From Gammaproteobacteria bacterium (GTDB lineage: Bacteria; Pseudomonadota; Gammaproteobacteria; Pseudomonadales; Pseudohongiellaceae): DNA of 64,000 nucleotides. The position numbers and the translations under genes were made by a program. Each line of letters starts with the position of its first letter. Within the stretch, counting starts at the first letter, position 1. The DNA lies in the NCBI GenBank assembly GCA_029244985.1, contig JAQWQD010000027.1:1-64000 (forward strand), in the 5' to 3' direction. This document shows, in pieces, positions 7,054 through 16,124 of this stretch. The notes under the pieces were generated by a model that was not told where the DNA came from, made no database searches, and worked only from the letters and a program-made list of their open reading frames with translations.

Positions 7054-9033
7054 ATGAGAAACCGCTGGAAACACGACGAGGCTGCAGCAATAGGAAGTGA
7101 CGACATTGCAATGCGTGTCTACACCTCAAATCTGCTAGGGGAAGAAGAAGACTTGGTTCTCCATGGTGGCGGTAATACTTCTGTAAAAGGGTCTCTGACC
7201 AACGTATTTGGGGAGTCAGAGGAAGTGCTATTCGTCAAAGGCTCTGGTTGGGATTTACGTACAATAAAGAAAGCAGGGTTTCCTCCTGTGCGACTAAATT
7301 GTCTTTTAAAGTTAGGGCGGTTGGATTCTTTAAGCGACAGCGAGATGATAAGACAGTTACGACTCGCCTTGCTCGATCCTCAAGGTCCTACGCCATCAGT
7401 TGAAGCGATACTCCATGCGCTTGTTCCCCATAAATTTGTGGATCACAGTCATGCCGATGCCGTGGTAACAATTAGTAATACACCGAATGGTGCAGAACAT
7501 CTCAAACAAATTTATGGGGATGAAGTATTAATCCTGCCTTACATCATGCCAGGGTTTATCTTGGCTCAGCAAGTTGCTGAAGCTACCAAATCATTGGATT
7601 GGTCTCGATTGAAGGGAATTGTTCTGTTGCATCACGGGTTGTTCACTTTTAGTGATGATGCAAAAAGCAGCTACGATACGATGATAGAGCTAGTGACTAA
7701 GGCAGAAGAATTTCTCGCGAGTAATACGGATGAGTCGAGTATTGCCCTAAGGGAATATCAATGGTCACCTTCAGACTGCCTTCAACTATCCAAACTACGA
7801 CGTGCGGCAGGCGAATTAGTTCGTGGCCCTGTCTTGCTTCGACTCGATAATTCGAAAGAGGCTGTGGGATTTGCTTGTCGAAAGAATGCTGGAAATTTGG
7901 CATCAAGAGGTCCTCTGACACCCGACCATACGATTCATGCTAAGGCTTTTGCAGCTATTTTCCAGGAAGATTTAACGGAAGACCTTAAGGGTTTCCAGGC
8001 GCGCTATATTGACTATTTTAATGAATATAAGCTCGATGAGCATCAGTGCTTAGACACAATGCCTCGCTACGGAGTTTGGCAGAACAAGGGCTTGTTGTAT
8101 TTGGCGGTGAATCAAAAGCGCTTAGAGATAGTTCGTGACATTACATTGCATACCATTAGAGCAATTCAGCAGGGTGAGGCTTTGGGAGGCTGGCAACCGC
8201 TGCCTAAAACAGACTTATTTGAGGTCGAATATTGGGAACTGGAGCAAGCAAAACTGAAATCTGGCTCTATTCGAGCAGAGTTTGAGGGCAAAGTTGCTGT
8301 AGTAACTGGCGCTGCTTCAGGTATTGGTAAGGCTTGCGTAAAGGCACTGCTAGCCGAAGGTGCAATCGTAATTGCACTGGATATTGATGAGCAATTTGCA
8401 ATGGACTCTTTAAACTCATCGTTATTTTTTTATCGCTGCGATGTTACTGATACCAAAGCGATCCAATCCGCGTTGCTTCAAGGAGTTCAACGCTTTGGAG
8501 GCATCGATATACTAGTGAGCAACGCTGGAAATTTTCCAGCGAGTCAGCCTATTGAAAAAATGGAAGATGAAAACTGGAACAGGTCAATTGAGTTAAATAT
8601 GAGCTCTCATATGCGAGTTATGCGTGGTTGTTTGCCCTATTTAAAAGAAGGCTTCGATCCTGCAGTTGTTATTGTCGCTTCAAAGAATGTGCCGGCGCCG
8701 GGGCCAGGAGCTGCAGCTTATTCTGCAGCCAAGGCTGGTTTAACTCAGATGGCTCGAGTCGCTGCATTAGAACTTGGCGCCGACGGTGTAAGAATCAATA
8801 TCCTTCACCCGAATGCAGTCTATGACACAGCAATATGGACGGAAGAAGTGCTCGCTGAGCGTGCAGAACATTACGGATTTAGTGTTGAAGAGTACAAAAC
8901 TGCCAATATTCTGAAGTCAGAAGTTTATTCTCAAGATGTGGCGAAAGCAGTTGTTTTGTTTGCTGGAAAATCGCTGGCAAAAACTACCGGTGCACAACTA
9001 CCTATTGATGGCGGCAATGAGCGGGTCATTTAG
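7054..9033 (+). CDS. Bifunctional class II aldolase / short-chain dehydrogenase fusion
   Basis: A 659-residue fusion. The N-terminal half is a class II (RhaD/FucA/AraD-type) aldolase: HGGGNTSVK at 37-45, Glu117 in PSVEAILH, HSH at 131-133 and HHG at 193-195 supply the zinc site and base. The C-terminal half, from about residue 410, is a short-chain dehydrogenase: TGAASGIG at 418-425, NAG in VSNAGNFPAS, and the YxxxK pair at 556/560. The architecture matches RhaEW-type proteins, which cleave rhamnulose-1-phosphate to DHAP and lactaldehyde and oxidise the aldehyde. Here the partner gene, 33 bases downstream, encodes an MtnA-type isomerase, so the substrate is more likely a 5-deoxy- or 5-methylthio-ribulose-1-phosphate. 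No rhamnose genes are nearby. Confidence 0.88.
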   Translation: MRNRWKHDEAAAIGSDDIAMRVYTSNLLGEEEDLVLHGGGNTSVKGSLTNVFGESEEVLFVKGSGWDLRTIKKAGFPPVRLNCLLKLGRLDSLSDSEMIRQLRLALLDPQGPTPSVEAILHALVPHKFVDHSHADAVVTISNTPNGAEHLKQIYGDEVLILPYIMPGFILAQQVAEATKSLDWSRLKGIVLLHHGLFTFSDDAKSSYDTMIELVTKAEEFLASNTDESSIALREYQWSPSDCLQLSKLRRAAGELVRGPVLLRLDNSKEAVGFACRKNAGNLASRGPLTPDHTIHAKAFAAIFQEDLTEDLKGFQARYIDYFNEYKLDEHQCLDTMPRYGVWQNKGLLYLAVNQKRLEIVRDITLHTIRAIQQGEALGGWQPLPKTDLFEVEYWELEQAKLKSGSIRAEFEGKVAVVTGAASGIGKACVKALLAEGAIVIALDIDEQFAMDSLNSSLFFYRCDVTDTKAIQSALLQGVQRFGGIDILVSNAGNFPASQPIEKMEDENWNRSIELNMSSHMRVMRGCLPYLKEGFDPAVVIVASKNVPAPGPGAAAYSAAKAGLTQMARVAALELGADGVRINILHPNAVYDTAIWTEEVLAERAEHYGFSVEEYKTANILKSEVYSQDVAKAVVLFAGKSLAKTTGAQLPIDGGNERVI

Positions 9034-9066
9034 TTGATTTGATCATCTTCTAAAGAAGATAAAGTA

Positions 9067-10149
9067 ATGAAAGTTAATGGCAAACACATTCAAAGCATTT
9101 GGTATGAATTAGAAACCGATGAGGTTTGTATCATCGATCAGGCCCGATTACCCTACGACTTTGAAATTCTCAGTCTGCAGTCTCTTGCTGATGCTTGCCG
9201 TGCAATCTCTTTGATGGAAGTACGAGGAGCACCACTTATAGGCGTAACCGCGGCTTACGGTGTTTATTTGTCGTTGAGGGAGGATTCATCGAGCTTAGAT
9301 TGGGCGATTAAATCTCTATCGGAAACTCGACCCACTGCAATTAACTTGCGCTGGTCGCTGCAACGTATGAAGGAGAGTTTAGAGGGAATTGAGCCTTCTG
9401 CCTTGGCGGGCAAGTCGCTAGAAACCGCACAGTTACTAGAAAAAGAAGACATTGCGGTTTGCGAAGCGATCGGAGATAACGGTTTAGGTATTCTTCAAGC
9501 GCTTTGGGCTCAAAAAAGCGAATCACAGAAACGTTTGAATATTCTGACGCATTGTAACGCGGGGGCATTAGCAACTGTGGATTGGGGCACGGCATTATCT
9601 GTGATCTATAAGGCCAATAATGCGGGTATTCCATTGCATGTTTGGGTAGATGAAACTCGACCCCGCAATCAAGGAGCATCCTTGACCTGCTGGGAATTAT
9701 CTCAAGAGGGGATAGCCAATACTTTAATCGTAGATAATGTTGGCGGGCATCTTATGCAGTCGGGACAAGTTGATCTCTGTATAGTCGGAAGCGACCGCAC
9801 GACCATATTAGGTGATGTTTGCAATAAAATTGGAACTTATTTGAAAGCGTTAGCTGCTAGAGACAACGCTATTCCATTTTATGTGGCCTTGCCAATTTCT
9901 AGTATCGATTTTACGATTGAAGATGGGCTGCGGGATATCCCAATCGAAGAAAGAGACAGCAAAGAGGTAAGTGAAATCACGGGCCCAGACAGTGGCGGTA
10001 TTATGCGCACAATTCGGGTAGCAAGTCAGGGGACTGCTATCAGCAATCCGGGTTTCGATGTCACGCCAGCGAAACTGATAACAGCAATAATCACCGAACG
10101 TGGGATACATGAGGCAACTAAGGCAAGTCTGAAGCATCTTCTCCAATAA
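9067..10149 (+). CDS. mtnA: S-methyl-5-thioribose-1-phosphate isomerase (MtnA family)
   Basis: A 360-residue member of the eIF2B-alpha/MtnA family that isomerises methylthioribose-1-phosphate (or 5-deoxyribose-1-phosphate) to the ribulose form in the cytoplasm. Visible signatures are RGAPLIG at 53-59, THCNAGALAT with the catalytic Cys163, HVWVDETRPRNQGA at 191-204, and GSDRTT with the catalytic Asp243, followed by GDVCNKIGTYLKA. All catalytic residues are present and the length is normal. It shares a transcript with the upstream aldolase/SDR fusion. No mtnB, mtnC, mtnD, mtnK or mtnP lies in the window, so the classical methionine salvage steps are not here; a DHAP-shunt (Ald2/DrdA-like) route is the better reading. 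DrdI-type specificity cannot be excluded. Confidence 0.9.
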   Translation: MKVNGKHIQSIWYELETDEVCIIDQARLPYDFEILSLQSLADACRAISLMEVRGAPLIGVTAAYGVYLSLREDSSSLDWAIKSLSETRPTAINLRWSLQRMKESLEGIEPSALAGKSLETAQLLEKEDIAVCEAIGDNGLGILQALWAQKSESQKRLNILTHCNAGALATVDWGTALSVIYKANNAGIPLHVWVDETRPRNQGASLTCWELSQEGIANTLIVDNVGGHLMQSGQVDLCIVGSDRTTILGDVCNKIGTYLKALAARDNAIPFYVALPISSIDFTIEDGLRDIPIEERDSKEVSEITGPDSGGIMRTIRVASQGTAISNPGFDVTPAKLITAIITERGIHEATKASLKHLLQ

Positions 10150-10155
10150 ATTCAA

Positions 10156-10503
10156 CTATCCCATGGAAAGCTGCAATTGACGGCCACCTAATATATGTAA
10201 ATGAATGTGAAAAATTGTTCTTCGACTATTTTCCCCTGTATTCAAAACATAACGAAATCCCGATTCAGCGAGTCCGAGTTTCCTTGCAATATCGTTAGCT
10301 CGGAGAAGCAATTTACCCAGCAGAGCTTCATCTCCAGCAGACGCGGCTAGCATATCTACTATATGCTTCTTTGGAATCACCAGAACGTGCACTGGGGCGA
10401 GAGGCTTGATATCTTCGAATGCGAAGATATCGGCATCTTCATAGACCTTGTTTGAGGGAAGATCCCCTGCGATAATTTTGCAGAATAAGCAGTCATCAGC
10501 CAT
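10156..10503 (-). CDS. HIT family nucleotide-binding protein (HinT-like)
   Basis: A 115-residue histidine-triad protein of the HinT branch, which hydrolyses AMP-linked phosphoramidates. It begins CLFCKIIAGDLPSNKVYED and ends with the triad IFHIHLHILGGR. The usual glycine-rich lead GGQTV before the triad is altered to NSRRTI, and the usual W-P near the C-terminus is missing (QLQLSMG), so the active-site surroundings are slightly unusual although the three His are kept. A GGAGT site precedes the ATG. It converges on mtnA with only six bases between stop codons, and there is no terminator in between. Confidence 0.9.
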   Translation of the reverse strand: MADDCLFCKIIAGDLPSNKVYEDADIFAFEDIKPLAPVHVLVIPKKHIVDMLAASAGDEALLGKLLLRANDIARKLGLAESGFRYVLNTGENSRRTIFHIHLHILGGRQLQLSMG

Positions 10504-10589
10504 TAATTACTCCATTTACCGAAGCCTAACAAATACTTGGTAGTTCTTGTTTAGCTTTTAGTTATTTTGATATTAATTCTATAACAGTC

Positions 10590-11381
10590 ATGAAATATTT
10601 GAAGCTTACATCGATCCTACTGTTAACCACCTGGTTGGCACCGAGCTCTATTACAACTTCCGCCCAGGAAGTTGTCGGGGAGAGTGCTAAAGAATATGGT
10701 TATAGAATCCTCAATACTTACCCTCACAATATCAATGATTTCACCCAGGGGCTGATTTTCCATGAGGGTTATCTGTTTGAGGGTACTGGGAAAAACGGCC
10801 TCTCTTCATTGAGTAAGATCAATTTAGATGACGCTGAAGTAGTAATGACCCAGCGTCTAAATCGTAGGTATTTTGGGGAAGGCATCGAAGTGGTAGGTGA
10901 TAAAATTTACCAGCTTACCTGGACATCCCATATGGTTTTTGTCTGGGATAAAAATACTTTCGAACAACTAGGAAATCATTATAACGCCACTCAAGGTTGG
11001 GGGCTTTCTTACAACGGAGAGCATCTAATCTTAAGTGATGGTACCAGCACCCTGCAGTTCATAGACCCTGATACTTTTGTGCCACAAAAAACTGTAACTG
11101 TGACGCTTAATGGCAACCCCTTATCAAATATTAATGAATTGGAATATATTAATGGCGAAGTTTGGGCCAATGTCTGGCAAACAGATTTTATAGTTCGTAT
11201 TAATCCGGACGATGGCGTCATAAGCTCTTTTGTCGATCTAACGGGTTTAAGTAATGAAACTGAGCTGGGTAGCAATGAAGCCGTTCTGAATGGTATTGCT
11301 TGGGATGCGGAGAACGAAAGACTATTTGTAACTGGCAAACATTGGGCGAACTTATTTGAGATTGAAATTGTAGATCCCTAA
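10590..11381 (+). CDS. Exported glutaminyl-peptide cyclotransferase (bacterial beta-propeller type)
   Basis: A 263-residue protein with a signal peptide (ILLLTTWLAPSSITTSAQ). The mature sequence matches the Glu_cyclase_2 family (PF05096), five-bladed beta-propellers that convert N-terminal glutamine to pyroglutamate in the periplasm. Family blocks visible are YPHNINDFTQGLIFHEG near the start, FGEGIEVVGDKIYQLTW, EGTGKNGLSSL, NELEYINGEVWANVW and LNGIAWDAENERLFVTGKHW at the end. Length fits. It is followed after 26 bases by yjbQ and then an aminopeptidase, so the three may form one transcript; linking cyclisation with peptide trimming is tempting but unproven. Confidence 0.87.
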   Translation: MKYLKLTSILLLTTWLAPSSITTSAQEVVGESAKEYGYRILNTYPHNINDFTQGLIFHEGYLFEGTGKNGLSSLSKINLDDAEVVMTQRLNRRYFGEGIEVVGDKIYQLTWTSHMVFVWDKNTFEQLGNHYNATQGWGLSYNGEHLILSDGTSTLQFIDPDTFVPQKTVTVTLNGNPLSNINELEYINGEVWANVWQTDFIVRINPDDGVISSFVDLTGLSNETELGSNEAVLNGIAWDAENERLFVTGKHWANLFEIEIVDP

Positions 11382-11407
11382 CAGTTTTTCGATCTATTTC
11401 CTTTATT

Positions 11408-11842
11408 ATGTGGTTACAGAAAACAATTCAACTTTCACCTAAAGGCCGCGGATTTCACCTAGTCACTGATGAGATTTTGAATCAATTCCCTGAAATACGC
11501 TCAATAAAGATCGGTTTTGCTCATTTGCTTCTTCAACATACTTCTGCCTCATTGAGTATCAATGAAAACGCAGACAGTTCAGTTCGCAGAGATATGGAGA
11601 GTCACTATAATGAACTTGCCCCGGAGGGCGCGGCTTATTATGAACACACTTGCGAGGGGTCTGACGATATGCCGGCTCACCTTAAATCTAGTTTGTTAGG
11701 TGTTTCAATAACTTTGCCAATTCAAGATGGGCGTTTTCACTTAGGGGCTTGGCAAGGTCTCTATTTGGGTGAGCACCGGAACGATGCAGGCGCTCGAAAG
11801 GTGATAGCTACAGTGCAAGGAATGGATAAAGGAGAAGGGTAG
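11408..11842 (+). CDS. yjbQ: YjbQ family protein (secondary thiamine-phosphate synthase / UPF0047)
   Basis: A 144-residue cytoplasmic protein of the YjbQ/UPF0047 family. The signature LLLQHTSASLSINENADSSVR is intact, as are ELAPEG, the DDMPAHLKSSLLGVS block and the C-terminal LGAWQGLYLGEHR. Members show weak thiamine-phosphate synthase activity and are otherwise uncharacterised; the true cellular role is uncertain. The gene ends three bases before the start of the aminopeptidase gene, indicating translational coupling. Confidence 0.92.
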   Translation: MWLQKTIQLSPKGRGFHLVTDEILNQFPEIRSIKIGFAHLLLQHTSASLSINENADSSVRRDMESHYNELAPEGAAYYEHTCEGSDDMPAHLKSSLLGVSITLPIQDGRFHLGAWQGLYLGEHRNDAGARKVIATVQGMDKGEG

Positions 11843-11844
11843 AG

Positions 11845-12912
11845 ATGGGTTTTGAGCCTCTCCGAAATAAAGCAAAATTGATAAAGCTTGTAATATTACT
11901 GACGATTTCAGTTTTTCTGGTTTCCTGTGAAACAGTCGGTTACTACACCCAGGCCGCACGCGGTCAATTGGCTATTATGTTTGGCCGGGAAGATATCCAG
12001 CGACTTATCGATAGCGGAGAACTGTCTGTCGAGTTGAATGACAAATTTTCTGAAGTAATGAGAATTCGGAAATTTGCTTCTGAACAACTGGCATTGCCAG
12101 TGGAACAAAATTATTCAACCTATGTCGATGTTGAGCGAGAGCATGTGGTTTGGAATGTTTTTGCTGCACCAGAATTTTCAATTAATCCGGTGAACTGGTG
12201 CTATCCAATAGCAGGCTGTGTTTCCTATCGTGGTTATTTTAGTGAAGCAGGTGCAAAAAGTTACAGCTTGGCTTTGGAGCGGCAAGGTTTTGATGTATAC
12301 ACTGGAGGGATCGACGCCTACTCTACTCTGGGTTGGTTCGATGATTCATTACTTAGTACGGTGATATCCCGTACGAATTATCAATTAGCAGGACTGATTT
12401 TTCATGAATTAGCTCATCAAGTTGCTTACCTTCCTGGAAATACAACTTTTAATGAAAGTTTTGCCACCGCAGTAGAAAGAGAAGGGCTGCGCCGCTGGTT
12501 GGGGGCCACGGAGCAATCAGAAATAATCGCTATCGCAGAGCGCAACAGTAGTCGGCAAGAACAATTCATAAATTTAGTGAGTCGATTTCGCGATCGCTTT
12601 GAGTCAGTTTATCAAGATGAAATTAGTGAGACGCAAAAGCGTCAAGAAAAATCTGCCTTGCAGGATCAGTTACGTGCAGAATATGATCAACTAAAAGCCA
12701 GCTGGAATGATTATATAGGTTACGATGCCTGGTTTTCGCGCTCACTGAACAATGCTCAGCTATCGACTGTGAGTTCCTATAATGATTTAGTTCCATTCTT
12801 TAATGAACTGTTACTGCAGTCTGCAGGAGATATGGGCGAGTTCTTTGAATCAGTGAATGCTATTATTGCAATGGCACCGGAAGACAGAGAGGTGCTTTTT
12901 GAAATTTACTAA
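11845..12912 (+). CDS. Putative aminopeptidase lipoprotein (PF10023)
   Basis: A 355-residue protein. A lipoprotein signal (LLTISVFLVSC, Cys28) precedes a zinc-metalloprotease domain with HELAH at 187-191 and the downstream NESFATAVEREG, giving the gluzincin HExxH...E set. The block YYTQAARGQLAIMFGRE at the mature N-terminus is diagnostic of the putative aminopeptidase family PF10023. It is probably anchored in the outer membrane facing the periplasm. A coiled-coil stretch near 260-285 (EISETQKRQEKSALQDQLRA) is family-typical. It starts three bases after yjbQ and its stop overlaps the stop of the convergent TPR gene by four bases. Confidence 0.87.
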   Translation: MGFEPLRNKAKLIKLVILLTISVFLVSCETVGYYTQAARGQLAIMFGREDIQRLIDSGELSVELNDKFSEVMRIRKFASEQLALPVEQNYSTYVDVEREHVVWNVFAAPEFSINPVNWCYPIAGCVSYRGYFSEAGAKSYSLALERQGFDVYTGGIDAYSTLGWFDDSLLSTVISRTNYQLAGLIFHELAHQVAYLPGNTTFNESFATAVEREGLRRWLGATEQSEIIAIAERNSSRQEQFINLVSRFRDRFESVYQDEISETQKRQEKSALQDQLRAEYDQLKASWNDYIGYDAWFSRSLNNAQLSTVSSYNDLVPFFNELLLQSAGDMGEFFESVNAIIAMAPEDREVLFEIY

Positions 12913-13652
12913 ATGTCTAATCGGCGACGCGTAGTTTCAACCAAATTGGCATAAAATTCGGAATCGGGGTCTTTGGCAGCCGCGGCTTCGTATTCTGTCA
13001 GTGCTTCGTCAATTCTATCTTCTTGTTCTAGTATGCGCCCTAAACTTCGCGAGAAAAATGCGTTATTAGGCATAACTTTTATGCCAGCACGATAAACCAG
13101 AATTGCTTTATGCGCTTCGCCAGCATTGTTATAAGTGTTTGCCATAATATGTATCTGAGAATCATTTGAAGGGTTTAATTCAATGGCATGCAGATCGTAA
13201 GCAATTGAGCTCTCGTAATTTTGAGATTGGCGTTCTAATTCACCTAAGGTTGATACGGCTGCTATCAAACCTGCAGTTGTAGAAGTTTCTAATTTAATAT
13301 AGCGGGCCAAGAGTGGTTTCGCTTCGTCGTATCTTTCAAGAAAATAATAGGTGTTGGCCAGATTACGAATTGCATTTGAGAAATTAGGGTCTGCGCTTAT
13401 GGCTTTTCGGTATTCTTCAATGGCTTCATCATAGCGTTGTAAATTACTGTAGGTATTGCCGCGGCGGAGCATTTTTTGCGCCAGTTCAGCGTCGATTGTC
13501 GGCCCTTCTCGGGTAATATTAAGATTGCCATAACGATCCAGTGCATTGCTAGCTGCGGAATTTTGACCATACACGTCACTACCAAGCATTAAAATCGGTA
13601 CAACGCTTGAATAGGCAAATATATTTAGAAAGACCTTGACCTTTTTTTTCAC
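12909..13652 (-). CDS. Exported tetratricopeptide-repeat protein
   Basis: A protein of about 247 residues with a signal peptide (VFLNIFAYSSVVPILMLGSDVYG) followed by at least four TPR units: RRGNTYSNLQRYDEAIEEYR, IRNLANTYYFLERYDEAKPL, a weaker unit near TLGELERQSQNYESSIAYD, IMANTYNNAGEAHKAILVYR, and LGRILEQEDRIDEALTEYE. TPRs mediate protein contacts; the partner is unknown. The GTG at 13652 places the signal peptide at the N-terminus. A TTG at 13697 gives a 262-residue version with an odd 15-residue extension and is less likely. It is convergent with the aminopeptidase, sharing four bases. Confidence 0.82.
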   Translation of the reverse strand: MKKKVKVFLNIFAYSSVVPILMLGSDVYGQNSAASNALDRYGNLNITREGPTIDAELAQKMLRRGNTYSNLQRYDEAIEEYRKAISADPNFSNAIRNLANTYYFLERYDEAKPLLARYIKLETSTTAGLIAAVSTLGELERQSQNYESSIAYDLHAIELNPSNDSQIHIMANTYNNAGEAHKAILVYRAGIKVMPNNAFFSRSLGRILEQEDRIDEALTEYEAAAAKDPDSEFYANLVETTRRRLDI

Positions 13653-13789
13653 AAGTATCTCTGGGAATGATTTTGGTCTATTGAGAAAAGGCAGCAATAC
13701 TATACCTTAGACATTAATTTAGTGCCACATGAGGCAGATTTAGTCACTCTAGCTATCAAGCATAAAAATTATAGAATTAATTAAGTCAA

Positions 13790-16054
13790 TTATTGCAATA
13801 TGATTGCCGGCTGCACTGCGTCAAGCTTGGAAACGCGACCGATTGCCTTGGCTTGCGAGTAGCCAGATTCTCTTAAACGAGCGAGGCAGATTTCTGCTTC
13901 AGATTCTGGAACTGATGCCAGCAAACCGCCAGATGTTTGAGGATCAAAAAGAAGAGCATATTTTGGGTCTTGAGCGAAAGCCTCTTGATTAAATATATTA
14001 TGAGCGACCAGACTGTTGTCTCTGTGTAGCGAGCTGTAAATTTTTTGCTCTAATGTATCAAGTGCACCGGATAATACTGGAATATTACTCAAATTGAGCT
14101 CTATTTCTGTATTATTTGTCGTAAGCATTTCCAAGAGATGCCCTGCAATACCAAAACCGGTTATGTCAGTACAAGCGGTGGCCCCAAATTTCTGAAAACA
14201 AGCAGCCGCCTCTCTGTTCGATTGTTCCATGTTGCCTAAAGCTTCTTGCATCCATTGGTGGGATGCTCTAAAGCGCATGTCCGCTGCAAGAAGTGTGCCC
14301 GTGCCTAATGGTTTGGTAAGAATCAGGATATCGCCAGCATTCATGCCATTTTTTGTTAGAAGGTCTTCTTCATCGATGAAACCATTTATACAAAGCCCAA
14401 AATGAAATTCCTCCGCTTCTGCAGAATGTCCACCCACTAAGTCACATTTATGTTCTTGCAAAATTTCGTTACAAGAAAGCATCAACTCCTTTAATTGAGT
14501 ACGTCCATACTTTTTAGTTGCGAAAGGCAAGCCAACAACGGCTAAAGCTGAATGAGGTTCGCAACCCATCGCATAGATGTCACTTAAACAATGGTTAGTT
14601 GCAATGCGAGCAAATAGCCAAGGATCGTTTACGAACGACTTAATTTGGTCGATGCTTTGAACCAAGACTCGACCACCATCTAGTTTTATTAGCGAAGCGT
14701 CTTCTGCGGCAATGGATTGATTCAGTATATCTTTGCGTTTCGATTGCGGCAGCTGTTGTAATACTTCTTGCAAGACATCGCTTGCTACTTTCGCTCCGCA
14801 GCCGGCGCATCGCATAGCATGTAGTTTTAATTGGCGTTCGGTTTCCTGATCAACTAAGCCATCGGCGATGTTTAGTTCGGTTGTCATCTCGGGAAGTGCA
14901 GAATATTTCCTTATAAAGGAAGTGTCGATGTTATTTTTAATAGACCAGACACTACGACCTTTAAAGAAAAAATTATTACGTGAGGCGATGGCCGTTTTGT
15001 TGCCCATACTTATAAGTGCTAAAGCATGTTGCTGAGGTTTATAGCGCGTCAATGATTTGCCAGTGGCAAAACGAATGAGATTTTTCGCCAGCGGTAATCC
15101 TTGACGAACTGCATAAACACCCGATTTTGGTCGAGGTTCACCTTTGAGTGTAGCTGCATCGCCCGCAGCAAAAACACAGTCATGAGAGGTGGATTGTAGA
15201 TGTGCATTAACTTCAATAAACCCATCTTCACTGAGCGCTAAGCCACATTCTCCAGGCCATGAGGGAATACTAGCACCAGTTGCGAATACCATTGAATCTG
15301 CGGAGTATTTATTGCCATTTTCACAAACTGCGATATTTTCTTCGAATTCGGAAACAGCAGTATCAAGAATGACTTCGACGCCTCGTTTCTCTAGTTCTGA
15401 TTTTGCGAATTGACGAACTTTATGATTGTGCAAAGAAAGTAAATTCGTATCGGCACTTATAATTCTTATTTTTAATAGAGAAGCATCTGCTGATTTAAGT
15501 TGTAATTCTTTCTGGATACGAAACTGAGTTGCAAAAGCAAGCTCAACGCTGGCAGGCCCGCCGCCAACTATTATTATTTTGTATTCTTTGTCCTGCCGTA
15601 TGTTATTGACAGCTTTTATGAGGAGGGTTTGCCAATGATCAATAAACTTTTGTATTGGTTTGATCCCTAAAGCAAATCTATCAGCGCCAGGAATTTTGCA
15701 TGCATCGGGGTTGGAGCCAATATTAAGTGATAAAAGGTCAAATGAAATTGAAGGTCGAGCAGTTAGTGCAATCTCCTTTCTATCAAAATCAATTGATGTA
15801 ATCTCTTCTTGTATAATACGGGCATTCGCAAATTGTGCGAGCGGTCTCAGATCAATATGAATGTCATCATAATCATAAACCCCGCTGATGTAGCCCGGAA
15901 GGGATCCTGAATAAGGGGTATTAATGTCGCGGCTAATTAACGTAACAGCAAGGCCTGGAACAGGCTTCATCCCTAAATGCTTTAGAACAGCTAGATGACT
16001 GTGGCCACCACCAAGGAGTACTAAGTGTTTTACGACTGGGCTATTTGTTTTCAT
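13790..16054 (-). CDS. selD: NADH-dehydrogenase-like FAD domain fused to selenide, water dikinase (SelD)
   Basis: A fusion of about 754 residues. The first 390 residues are a pyridine-nucleotide disulphide-oxidoreductase/NDH-2-like FAD enzyme (LVLLGGGHSHLAVLKHLG near the N-terminus, IIIVGGGPASVELAF near 165, FAAGDAATL near 300). From about residue 410 comes SelD, which makes selenophosphate from selenide and ATP: MRCAGCGAK holds the catalytic Cys (about 419) and Lys, followed by the AEDASLI, NHCLSDIYAMGCEP, LVGGHSAE and CTDITGFGIAGHL blocks. The catalytic position is TGC, so Cys rather than Sec; the second Cys of the E. coli GCGCK motif is Ala. The fusion is known in cyanobacteria and marine bacteria. 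No selA, selB, selC or selU is in the window. The ATG at 16054 is preferred to a GTG at 16063. Confidence 0.93.
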   Translation of the reverse strand: MKTNSPVVKHLVLLGGGHSHLAVLKHLGMKPVPGLAVTLISRDINTPYSGSLPGYISGVYDYDDIHIDLRPLAQFANARIIQEEITSIDFDRKEIALTARPSISFDLLSLNIGSNPDACKIPGADRFALGIKPIQKFIDHWQTLLIKAVNNIRQDKEYKIIIVGGGPASVELAFATQFRIQKELQLKSADASLLKIRIISADTNLLSLHNHKVRQFAKSELEKRGVEVILDTAVSEFEENIAVCENGNKYSADSMVFATGASIPSWPGECGLALSEDGFIEVNAHLQSTSHDCVFAAGDAATLKGEPRPKSGVYAVRQGLPLAKNLIRFATGKSLTRYKPQQHALALISMGNKTAIASRNNFFFKGRSVWSIKNNIDTSFIRKYSALPEMTTELNIADGLVDQETERQLKLHAMRCAGCGAKVASDVLQEVLQQLPQSKRKDILNQSIAAEDASLIKLDGGRVLVQSIDQIKSFVNDPWLFARIATNHCLSDIYAMGCEPHSALAVVGLPFATKKYGRTQLKELMLSCNEILQEHKCDLVGGHSAEAEEFHFGLCINGFIDEEDLLTKNGMNAGDILILTKPLGTGTLLAADMRFRASHQWMQEALGNMEQSNREAAACFQKFGATACTDITGFGIAGHLLEMLTTNNTEIELNLSNIPVLSGALDTLEQKIYSSLHRDNSLVAHNIFNQEAFAQDPKYALLFDPQTSGGLLASVPESEAEICLARLRESGYSQAKAIGRVSKLDAVQPAIILQ

Positions 16055-16124
16055 AAACCACACACAAGCTAGAGAACCCTAGTTTACCTTAATTCTCTTA
16101 ATAAGCTGAATTTGTGAGGAAAAA

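Noticed and set aside
14789-14815. Selenocysteine at the SelD active site
   Set aside because: The codon at the catalytic position is TGC (Cys); no in-frame TGA is present in this gene.
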